This document shows, piece by piece, positions 55,031 to 64,000 of a stretch of DNA of 64,000 nucleotides; position 1 is the first letter of the stretch; the number at the start of each line of letters is the position of its first letter. The stretch is from Casuarius casuarius. Lineage: Eukaryota; Chordata; Aves; Casuariiformes; Casuariidae. The notes below the pieces were generated by a model, which saw nothing but the letters and a program-made list of their open reading frames with translations, was not told the DNA's origin and searched no databases. Both the position numbers and the translations under genes were made by a program. The stretch lies in contig PTFA01000111.1 in assembly GCA_003342895.1 (NCBI GenBank), forward strand, positions 3,322,847-3,386,846, written 5' to 3'.

Positions 55031-55104
55031 CAAAAATAAAGATGACAAATCTGTGTCCTGTTTGAAGCAGCTCCAGTGCGTGCTGGAAGTGAGGAAAGGG
55101 CGAG
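55031..55104 (-). CDS. Candidate internal coding exon, 74 nt, unrecognised protein
   Basis: On the minus strand the exon lies between an acceptor preceded by CTCTTTTGTGTTCTTCCAG and a donor reading GTAAGTGC, both close to consensus. All three frames are open. The most protein-like reads SPFPHFQHALELLQTGHRFV followed by IFIF, an amphipathic helix and then a hydrophobic strand. This frame starts by completing a codon with one base and ends with a single G, which matches the phase of exon 5713-5833 and gives an uninterrupted join. The intron between them would be about 49 kb and would contain the LTR and all three CR1 copies. A different frame is needed to join the upstream exon at 63273-63319 directly, so another exon may be missing between them. 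The family is not recognised. Confidence 0.4.
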
Positions 55105-57999
55105 CTGGAAGAACACAAAAGAGAAGGCTGTAACCTGCTTAGCATTCCCGAAAACACAGAAAGAGTGAAATATGCTGCTGAAATCACAAAGTAGCCAGTG
55201 GCAGCCAGCCACTTGTTATATGAGAGATGAGATTTACATCTGCCCTATCCCACTTCCTTGGTATCATATGAATGACATAAGTCAGGGACCATTTGCTATT
55301 TTATGATTAGACTTTTGCCTCTGACAGAATTTCTGTTCTGTACATGGGAAGCCCTAACCTTTCTCAAGGCTTTTATTTTGGGTAAATAAAATTGGAAAAT
55401 TCATCACAAAGCCTTTTAGTTTTGCTATTTATGCACAGCACATCCTCACTATAAAATTTAAGTGGATCAAGTGGAGGAAACTCTTTTGAAGATTCATGAT
55501 GAAGCAATGTGTGGAAGGCCAAAGGTATCAGTGTGAAATGACTGTAGCTGTATTGCTGTATAACATAATCTTTACAGAAGCAAACATTGCTGGAAAAGAG
55601 CTAGGGCCTAATCTTGGGTTCATACAAGTAGATAGAAAGTTTCTGCTCATTTAAATAGCAAATGTTCCCAAAGAAACAGCTTAAAAAGCATTTTGCCTCC
55701 ACATTGTCCCAGTCCCATCTACTTATCATCTGATATACACTGATAGTCCCCACCAGCTATATTATCCCAAACAAGAAGTGAAAAATGAGGTTTTAAACAG
55801 TAAAGAGGTGAGTAGTCTTGCATTTCATCCTCATGAGGAGAGACCAGGCCGATTACCTCCTACCTGGTATTCTACAACATGAGATGTGAATACATTTTCT
55901 TTGTAGAAAAAGTATCTTCATCCCTCTGAAAGGCAGATTCATGTGAACAGAGGGGGTTACACTTATTGAAACCATTTGTAGTGCTATTTCCATTGTTCTA
56001 GCTTTCAAGTGTCTTATTTTCTTTTGCATCTTTCCTGCTTCTTGTTCTGTGTTTTTCATTATCTGTGGATGAGATCAGATCCACTGTTTGAGCTCCAGCC
56101 TCCTTGGCTTTTATCAGTATTAGATTACAGTTTTCAGGAATTTTAGGAGTGTGCTACTGGAAGTAATTCACTGGTGTTGCCTTCAGTTAGGTTTCTAAAA
56201 CTTCTAAGTATGAACTAGTCACAGCAGGCTCCATCTAGAAAGCTAAACCTCTTCTCATACATATATCTATGGTAGGAAGTGGATTGCTCTCTAAACCTGC
56301 TTTTTTCTCCCCGCTTACTAGGGGTAGTAAAGAGAGTCTGTTTGATCTGTCTTACACATCTGCATTTTAGATGCCTACAGTCAATCAAGATGAACCTCAC
56401 CCCAGTAATTTCTGGAACAGATTCCCAAACTCAAGAATCATTCAGAGTATTTAGTATTTAGAATCTGATATATTCTGTTTGGCTCCACTGATCATGTAGC
56501 ATATTTATATCGATAACTAAATAAGCACAACCCATAGGATTGGATTTCCAGTGTGAATACCATTAATTACAATATGATAAACATTTTCATCCATATTTTG
56601 CTATTTGTTTTCAATCTGCCTTTTTTTGGCCAAGATTTCTACCATCCTGGGTTTTGGAATATTCACACAAAACACAAAAGAAGAGTGAGACTGCCAAAGT
56701 GATTTCATGCAAAGATGAGCAGATATTTCTGGATCTCTCCTTAAATATTATTCGCTTATTTCTAGTCATTCTTTCACTTAAGTAACACTGCCTAGAGACA
56801 AACAACCACATAGATATTATAAGGAAACTGAACTGCATGAGATACTTCTAACCTTGCAGATTCTAGTGGAAGTCAAGTATTTATGTCATAGGTTTGTAGT
56901 AGAAACTAAGAATGTATCCCTGAAGACCTACTTGGCAAAACTAAATCACAGAAAAATAATTAGAAAGTCAAGCTTTTTGTGAGCTCAATTAAAAGACTAC
57001 TTTAATTTTGCAAACCTCATCTCCCTGCCCAGCCTAGCTGATGGAGAGAAACAGTTTCCTCCAGGGGGCAATTCAGAGCATGTAAATCTAGATTCTTGCT
57101 CAGTGGAGATTTCTCAGGCTAAAAGATAGCCTGTAATTTTTAGTTAAAAAAAAAAAAAGAAAAAAAAAATCACATGGAACAACAGTTCTCATAAGAAAAG
57201 AAAAATTATTTCGACACTTGGTTCTGCTGCCCCTACTAAACTAAGTAGGACTTATTCCAAAGAGCTGTCCCCTGAAACTGAGTGGGAATTTCAGGCATAA
57301 GTTTTGTCATGGTGTTTAAAAGTTGTAGAATTGAATATTAACATTCATGCCCCTGATCTCTCCGATCACTTATCATTTTAAAATCTACTGAATAATGCAG
57401 TACATGTTTCCAGCTTGAGGGAAGGTGATTCAAAACCAATTCCAGTCTCCAGCAGATCAGCTAATATACTTTGTATCCCAGCATTCATAAAACACACTGG
57501 AGGTAGATGTTTGCATTTTTTATGTCATTTTCAATGTTGTTTTAGGTTTAGATTGGAAACAGTAGACTGCTATTACAGATAATACATTTTATACCCATGT
57601 CACGCAAGAAATGTCATCTACGACTTGCTCTTCAAATATACTAAAATCTAGTAGACATTTTCATCTGTTTATGTAATAATACCTTTATAGACAGCAATAA
57701 TAATTTTTTAGATTAGATAATTACAGCAACATTTATGGGTCCCTTCAGGCAAACTTCTTAGCCTCCTTTATTAAGGGAATGATTGCCTTCAGAGACCATG
57801 CTTTCTAATTTACTGAAGGGTTGTTAGCTAAAGATTTTCCTATAGGGAGATTGAGGAACAGTTGTTTTGCAGGGTAAGCCAAGTGAAAGGACCGTGACGC
57901 ATCTTAGCATCTGCATGCTTGATTGAATGTTCCAAATTCTGTTTCTTCTCTTACTCATGATCTGAAAATCTGTGTGGGCTCAGACCAGGCATGAAAGAC

Positions 58000-58017
58000 T
58001 TTTTTTTTTTTTTTTTT
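58000..58017. repeat. Oligo-T run
   Basis: Eighteen T on the plus strand; on the minus strand it would be the A tail of whatever lies above 58018. Confidence 0.9.
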
Positions 58018-58040
58018 AATAATTCAATCGATCTTAAATT

Positions 58041-58058
58041 GGCTGCTTTAAAGCAGCC
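58041..58058. repeat. Perfect 18-nt palindrome
   Basis: GGCTGCTTTAAAGCAGCC equals its own reverse complement. It lies 24 bp from the oligo-T run at 58000-58017. Confidence 0.9.
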
Positions 58059-59810
58059 TATACCATGAGCAAAAAACCAATGTTCGTAGGTGCATATGCT
58101 ACTGGCAGAACTTGACTGCACAGCCAACATGCATTCCAGAGAAATTCTTTGATTTTGAAGCAAACCACTTATTTCTATTGCCAATTTTAAAATACATTGT
58201 GAATTACTATAAGCTGGAGGTATGAGTAACCATGTCACAGCATCTCTCAGCACTCTCAAATCAGTCTGATCAATATTGCAAAATTGTAGAGCGAATACGC
58301 CCATGCTATAAGCACAGTGCATTACAATTAATTGTACCTGGGAATCTGAACATGTTAAAGAACACGACAACCTTATGATGTATATTTCTGTAAGTAATTT
58401 TCACTGAGATAAAGTACACCATTAGTAGACATTTCTCAAGGGCAGGTTTTAAAGGCTTGAACTTGGCTGCACATAATGCATTTGAAAATGTGCACGGAAT
58501 TTAGAGGGGGAAGAATGCAAAATGTGCACTCTAGTTAAAATTCAGCATTATTATTACTTCATTGCCACAACATGCTTGTTTTTTAATGTCACTTTTCAGA
58601 CAAATGCAAGGAGACATTTCCCTGCCAAAAGCACTTATAGAAAGCCTATGGCAATGATCCTGTGACTGATAGCACACGGGAGGAATGTTGTCTCTAAATG
58701 GAGTGTCCTTGAAGCCAAAGGGTAGTTTGAGGATGAATCAGTCAGCTCATCTGCTGTCATTTCTAGTACTGTGAGCCTTAGACCTTAGTTCTGCTCCCAC
58801 TGTTGCCTTCAAAGGCTGCAGGATGAGCCTAAAGTCATATAAAGTACATAGAAAGGAAAAAAGGTGAGAGGTAGATAGAACACAAAGAGACAGAATTCAG
58901 CACACTCTGTAAGGTGTCTCCAAGCCAACCATTTTTCATATTTTATGGGTAAGAAATTGATGAATAGAGAATTATGGGCTACAGCTGGACCTGTAAGATA
59001 ATTTCATTCTCATGGGAAATCTGTTTCAAACAGTATTTTCTATATAGATTGAAGCAAAAGTTGAAATTCTAAATTTTTCACAGAGCCCAAGGAAATTCCA
59101 GAGCATCTCAGTTCAGAAAAATGAGCTTTCCATGTCTCAATAAGATCAAAATCAAACTATCTAATACTAAAGCATAAGTAAATGACTGTTAATGCTCATT
59201 AAAATGCAACAGCTTAAATAAAATGAGCAAAGCTTAGTTAATAGATTTCTCATTTGAAATTTTAACAGGAATTATCATGAAACAGGGCATTGACTTTTGA
59301 CAGGTCTGTGCTTCAAAAGGCATCTGTCTTCAACAGTCTTAGATCTTGGATCCACCATTGGGGACCTTTTTCTGGGTGCATAAGGAAAAAGCATAAGGCA
59401 CCTTGGTCTCCTTTACCAGCGAACTTTGAACATGAGAACTCTCTAATGCCTTAGAGGTTGGCCAAAGGAGAGCATGGTCATGCTGGGGAGAGACACAGAC
59501 TGGACCACTGTGGCAAATAGTGCAGTGCACATGGTACCGACTTCTTGTGAACCAGAGAGGGACAGAGACATGCTATGCTCCCTCATGGAGTAGGCAGCTT
59601 TACAAAATCCTTTCTTAAAAACCATGCTAATATAACAAGGTGCATCCAGCTAAACAGTTAAACACCAGCTTATTTTAAATCACCTAGTATTCCTATAGGC
59701 ATCTGTGGTATGCCTACTATGCAGTAAGTGCCCACTGTTGCCTAGAGAGGGGGCCCTGTGACGGGCAAAGTCAGGAACAAAGCTCAGGACCACTTTTAAT
59801 TTCTATCTTG

Positions 59811-59831
59811 CTCCATTGACTGCAGAGGGAG
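59811..59831 (-). repeat. Copy 2 of a short old interspersed repeat
   Basis: The reverse complement reads CTCCCTCTGCAGTCAATGGAG, differing at one base from the core at 37755-37775. The neighbouring CAAAGGCTAATTTAGCTGG matches the flank of copy 1 with small gaps. Confidence 0.45.
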
Positions 59832-62800
59832 CTGAGGGAGACCAGCTAAATTAGCCTTTGTACATAGCACTTACTGTGTGCATCTATAGTAGTGTTTCAG
59901 TTCCAACTGGAATTGAGGTTTGGAAGCAAATCTCCTAATTTCCCCCTCCCCCCTGCTACACACACACTATTGCACTTTGGTTAGCATCAAGAAATGATTT
60001 TACAGCACATAGACTCTATTATTGCTGGATGAAACCAAAATGTAAGATGCACCTAAAACACTCTTTAGTGGATATTCATATCCCATGACCAAACTAGAAC
60101 AGGTTCAAGAATAAAAATCCCTTGAAATGCGTGCCGTTTGGAGGTTAAGTCTTCAGCACCAGCTGTTTTGCTCTAGAAATTGGTTCATATTGTGCCACCC
60201 TACTTGCTACTGTATGCAAGGATTTACTGACAGAGCTAGCCAGGCAGGGAATTAACCTTCTCCCAGTACGGATCCATTTCAATGATTTTATTGGAAAGAT
60301 ATATCAAATAATTTGTGTAATAGAAATTGCTATGCCAGTTTTCTAACAAACTGGTTCTCCTCAGCAATATGTTTTCAACTTATTCATACTAAAAGCAAGA
60401 TACCTGGAACACAGGGCATAGGAGCAGACTCCATGACAACAAAGTGGCTCCTTGGAATGACAATTGCGAATTTACTGTTACTATTGATTTAGGCAACTAT
60501 TAAACTGTTTCTTTGTTCTCAATGTCTAGTGGATAAAAGCTTGTCTGAATGACATTTTTTGTGCTAAAATTAGGTATTGCAGTTAACGGCTTTGTTGTTC
60601 TGTTCTAATTGTAAGATTTATGCTATCCACTGGTACCAATAGAGTATCAACACATGCCTGGGACATTCAGTAACAGGTAAGTGTTTGGCAGATGCCATGC
60701 TTATATTTCTTTGGTAATAAACCTGAAAATTTCTTTCTATCTTTCATAACTTTATACAGTAAAAAAACCACGCATTACTTCCTTTTAACTATATGTGGAA
60801 ATAACTTCTAAGTATTTGTGTTAAATTACTGTAATAGCAAAAATGGCAGGTCATGTACATGGTATGAACGCTGCCTGTAAATCTTGCCTTGCTTTTCTTA
60901 ATGATGAGCTTCACCCGGAGTAATGTGCTCTTCATCTCATGCATCCTCTATAGATCATTGTGTGTTATTCTGCTTGTGTAACTGTTAACTTCTCACTACC
61001 CTTAAGGTTTCACTTTGTAACTCCGTTTGCCATCTGAGAACTTGCAGAGGTGCTGATGCATGAACTGGAAAGAATGCAGGACAGCTGTTGAAATCCAAGA
61101 TGAGTTTGTTGTTCTAGCTGTTAAAATCTTTTTTTATTTGTGCACAGAGCAAATAGACTATGGAAACTGGTAGCACCTTGAAGGTGGAAAAACACCATTT
61201 CATTTAACAGAGACCAATTTTATGGCAGAAATGTAATTCTATTGCTGCAAGTGTGGAAGCAAGTGCACCCTTGATAATGATTCCAATTTAATTACCACAA
61301 TATGCCATCATTTTAACTGTGTAACTTTGACATTGCAGGATGCAAGCATAAGAACCTGAGGTGAAGTTCTTGAGCTATTCATCTAGAGGCACTATAGTCA
61401 AGGGAGGTACATAAGCACTTGTAAATGATATATAAATAGATATCTACAACAGATCATATATTGCACCCTAGAAGTACCTAAGGGTGACCAAATAGTTTAT
61501 ATGTAGATGTGTACATTGCAGCAGGCTACAGTTGCTTGGATGAATCTAGTCTCTAATACTGTGTTTAGGTTTAGGCTGTGTTGCCCAAGAAATCTCACTT
61601 GTGTGGGAGAGGGTTGTAGAACTCCCTGTTTAACTTTTAAGCATAATATATACATTTGGAACAATGTTTTGGAGACCTTTCAATGTTAATTCTAATTGAA
61701 GGGGAAGTTTTGCTTTTTGGGGCTATTTATTAATTCACTATTATAAATTCCATATATAACTCAAAGCTTCAATATGAAATAAATCAATACTGGGACTTGG
61801 AGAACCACATATTATGTGTTCTCTCTGGAAGCAGCTCCAGAGTAAACAAAATACATTATTTGCACTAAATGATTTTTGTTTTGTTTCTGAGATAGGTGTG
61901 TGTGCTGGCAGAATCCAGCTTTACTGGGTAATCTAGTACAAGCATAACATGAGGACCTAAGAAAGCAGATTTTTTTTCACCAAGAAATGATGCATATTTA
62001 TGTTGAAAGAAAATTGACCTTTCCTCCGGTTTCAATGGAACCTGTAAAAGAGTTGCTTTGTCAGACAAAGAAAGCTGGATATCGGTGGGACAAAGGGCGA
62101 AATAGCTAGCTAAGTACATGAGAAACCTCAGAGTGACAGGACCTAGAATCATGAAAGAAGACTGATCAAATCCCAAAGAATACTTTAGTTATGGGTAAAA
62201 AGAGGCAAGGATCACTTTACAGATTATTGCTATTATTACCATTTTGTCTGCATCTTCTGCTGCTAATTTGTATAACACATTTTGTATTGAAGATGTTTTT
62301 CCATTGTTTACATTAATTTACTTTCAATGCAGTGTCTCCTGGAATAGCTAGACTCTAAACCAGCATGATCTGAGGACAGAGCTGCAGAAAGGAGTATGAT
62401 TAAACCACTAGCNTATTTGAGTGGTGTGGACATAGGTGTCTTCTGCTGTAGGGGAAGCCCCACAGGCTAAGGGATCTATGTGGTGTGGATCTTAAGTTTC
62501 CCAACCTGAAAGAGCCCTAAGAGCTGTCTGGCGATGCTCAGTAAGCTTGAAACCAAATCTGCCGTGTAGATGATTTGCATTTTGTAATAGCTAAAGGATC
62601 GCTGCCTCCCAGCTGTCATCAAGTTGAACACCCAACTATTAGTCACTGCTCATTCCTAATCCGACCTGTTTACACATAAAGAAATTGCATACTTATCCCA
62701 AAGCAGAAGCACTAGCGATGCCAACAGGGATTTTAACAAGAGAAAAGTGTGTGTGCACAAGAGAGAGACAAATATCACATTACAGAAAGGTCAGTGGCGG

Positions 62801-63272
62801 ATTTTCACATGTATAGGAACAAATGAACATGCACAGAATGGAACAAAACATTGTACTCTCAGTTTAACAGAGGCCTGCATAGGATCATTGTAAATAAACC
62901 TTTCTAATGACAAATCATACTCTGAAGTAGACACAAGATTTAATGTATCTCCAGAAAGTGCCTGTCACTCCCTTTAATCTCTTTTGCTTCAGCAGTGCTA
63001 TGGCTGGTTCTTTACTCAAAGTGAATGGATATGGAAAGCGAGTGTATCACAGTGGTGAGGGCTATAATGGAGTCCATCACTGCTGCAACAGGATAACTCC
63101 CTACTAGCTATCCTTCTGGTTTCAGACTGAAAAGCGCACAGCAAAGAAAGAAAGGAAGAAGCAGTAAACAAAGAAACAAAACCCCAACAACCTTCTGACT
63201 TCCAAGCGGCCCCCTGCTATGTACTTTCTCAACACATGTGTACGCTGCTTTAATTAGTGTTATATTACTCAC

Positions 63273-63319
63273 AGAAGAACTCCATTTCTTTGGCGGGTCA
63301 ATACCCAACTGCTTTGTGC
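63273..63319 (-). CDS. Candidate internal coding exon, 47 nt, unrecognised protein
   Basis: This small minus-strand segment follows an acceptor reading GCCTTTCCAG and is followed by the donor GTGAGTAA. One frame reads TKQLGIDPPKKWSSS, rich in Lys and Pro and typical of a surface loop. It needs one base from the preceding exon and ends in phase 0. A second frame (AQSSWVLTRQRNGVLL) starts in phase 0 and ends in phase 2, and would join the most protein-like frame of exon 55031-55104. The third frame has a stop. Which frame is used cannot be settled from this sequence. Exons this short are normal inside large vertebrate genes but also easy to find by chance; the good splice sites are the main support. 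Confidence 0.35.
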
Positions 63320-63430
63320 CTGGAAAGGCAAACCATTTATTAATTAAAGCTGTCCTGCAGTCTGGCACTCCTGTTCCAGTACACTTTGTTTGTGTTGTTC
63401 TCCAGCTGGTATAGCCATGATGTCACTTAC

Positions 63431-63444
63431 TTTCAAAGATGACT
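63431..63444 (-). CDS. Possible 14-nt microexon upstream of 63273-63319
   Basis: On the minus strand a pyrimidine-rich TTCTCATTTTAG is followed after 14 nt by a strong donor, GTAAGTGAC. Read as A-GTC-ATC-TTT-GAA-A it gives VIFE, and its last base joins the GC that opens exon 63273-63319 to make Ser, continuing as TKQLGIDPP. The phase fit is exact, but a phase fit happens by chance one time in three. The true exon could start at an earlier acceptor, because the frame stays open upstream to about 63608. Confidence 0.15.
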
Positions 63445-64000
63445 CTAAAATGAGAACATAAAATGTAAAAAGCAATTGAGTTAATGCAATGCTGAAAAGC
63501 ATGCTTTAGGCAAACTTCTAAGCATTGCAGGTTATTGCTACTTCTGCAAGCAAGGGCTAGTTCTGTCCCTGTCTCTTGGGAAGACTTTTCCGCTTTTAAA
63601 AGTTTCAATCAGTCTGAATTTCCTCATTCAAAAGCCCAAATCCATTAGTATGCCAAATAATATTACTAATATTTCTATACTTAGCTTTCATATGGTGCTT
63701 TTTTTCTGCTGATCTGAAAGCACTTTTCAAAGGAAGTCTGTGTCATTATCTTCATTTATACTGTCCTGTTTCCTCCTGATTATCTCTTTTTCATAAGATC
63801 TGCAGAGTTAGTGTATACGGGTGGCAGTATTGCGTACAATTATTTGTCCCCATCATTACTTCAGCCCTTATATTCAATCATGCAAGGGAAGCAACCTAGT
63901 GCCTACAGGACACTGTGCAGCCCCATCTGCATTCACTGGCAGGTAATCAGACATGTGAGGTCATTCTGTGGCACTGCCAGCTTTTAGCAGAACTGTTTTG
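63445..64000. other. Non-coding, nothing identified
   Basis: No repeat or credible exon was found. In the gene model it is the intron upstream of the possible microexon, or part of a longer exon if an earlier acceptor is used. Confidence 0.4.

Larger units (their letters stand above)
57951..58370 (-). pseudogene. Open frame ending in an oligo-A tract, possible retrocopy
   Basis: On the minus strand a 139-codon frame runs into a run of about 18 A (T on the plus strand at 58000-58017), translated as a string of Lys near its end. An open stretch followed by an A tract is what a processed retrocopy or LINE-mobilised transcript leaves. There is no AATAAA in the usual place before the tract, I see no flanking duplication, and the translation (for example the segment RDAVTWLLIPPAY) is not recognised. 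It is listed only because the combination is uncommon in this window. Confidence 0.1.
55105..63272. other. Intron-like DNA between candidate exons
   Basis: One further splice-bounded open segment (minus, about 55853-55914) does not fit the phase of its neighbours. A 103-codon minus frame at 61865-62176 has no splice support. Otherwise only the short repeats listed separately. Confidence 0.35.

Noticed and set aside
55853..55914. Minus-strand segment with a strong acceptor (CTGCCTTTCAG) and GTAGGAGG donor, open in one frame
   Set aside because: Its phase (needs one base, ends with one base) does not join the neighbouring candidate exons without a stop, and the Cys-rich translation is not protein-like.
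60590..60675. Plus-strand segment ending at a perfect CAG/GTAAGT donor
   Set aside because: All frames between the likely acceptor and this donor have stops, so it is not a coding exon; a non-coding exon cannot be shown.
62222..62270. Minus-strand segment before GTAAAGTGA with translation AEDADKMVIIAII
   Set aside because: The acceptor is weak (purine-rich upstream) and the phase-0 reading demanded by exon 63273 contains a stop.
1..64000. Bacterial-type features (operons, CRISPR arrays, phage or defence systems)
   Set aside because: The base composition, lack of long ORFs, CR1 LINEs and LTR show vertebrate DNA.

Overview
The window looks like vertebrate, most probably avian, non-coding DNA. 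It is AT-rich with very few genes. Its recognisable repeats are CR1 LINE fragments of three ages plus one retroviral LTR. There are no Alu-, B1- or MIR-dominated stretches as in a mammal. A turtle or crocodilian is not excluded, because the oldest CR1 fragment belongs to a type shared across sauropsids. Isolated N bases mark assembly ambiguities. There are no operons, ribosome-binding-site logic, CRISPR arrays, tRNA or rRNA genes, and no intact large ORF; the longest open frames (about 140-150 codons) are what chance gives in 64 kb.

The only gene-like signal is on the minus strand. It is a set of short open segments, each bounded by a good acceptor and donor: 63273-63319 (47 nt), 55031-55104 (74 nt), 5713-5833 (121 nt) and 3835-3942 (108 nt), with a possible 14-nt microexon at 63431-63444. 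Reading phases can be joined in this order without a stop, so the window may be mostly introns of one large minus-strand gene whose start and end lie outside. However, the most protein-like frame of the 55.0 and 5.7 kb exons is not the frame that joins all four, so the model is tentative. I do not recognise the protein.

Layout: 1-3834, nothing identifiable; 3835-5833, two candidate exons; 5834-29100, unannotated intron-like DNA with simple repeats, a 24-nt palindrome and a poly-C run; 29105-29585, a minus-oriented CR1; 30165-30341, a possible old MITE with inverted termini; 33260-33345, a short related direct repeat; 37755 and 59811, two opposite copies of a short old repeat; 44010-44730, a very old plus-oriented CR1; about 48050-49097, a solo retroviral LTR with TATA box and polyadenylation signal; 51200-51548, the 3' end of another CR1; 52029-52060, a perfect hairpin; 53700-54250, an unexplained GC/CpG-richer patch; 55031-63444, candidate exons.

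I looked for a novel multi-gene system and found none.
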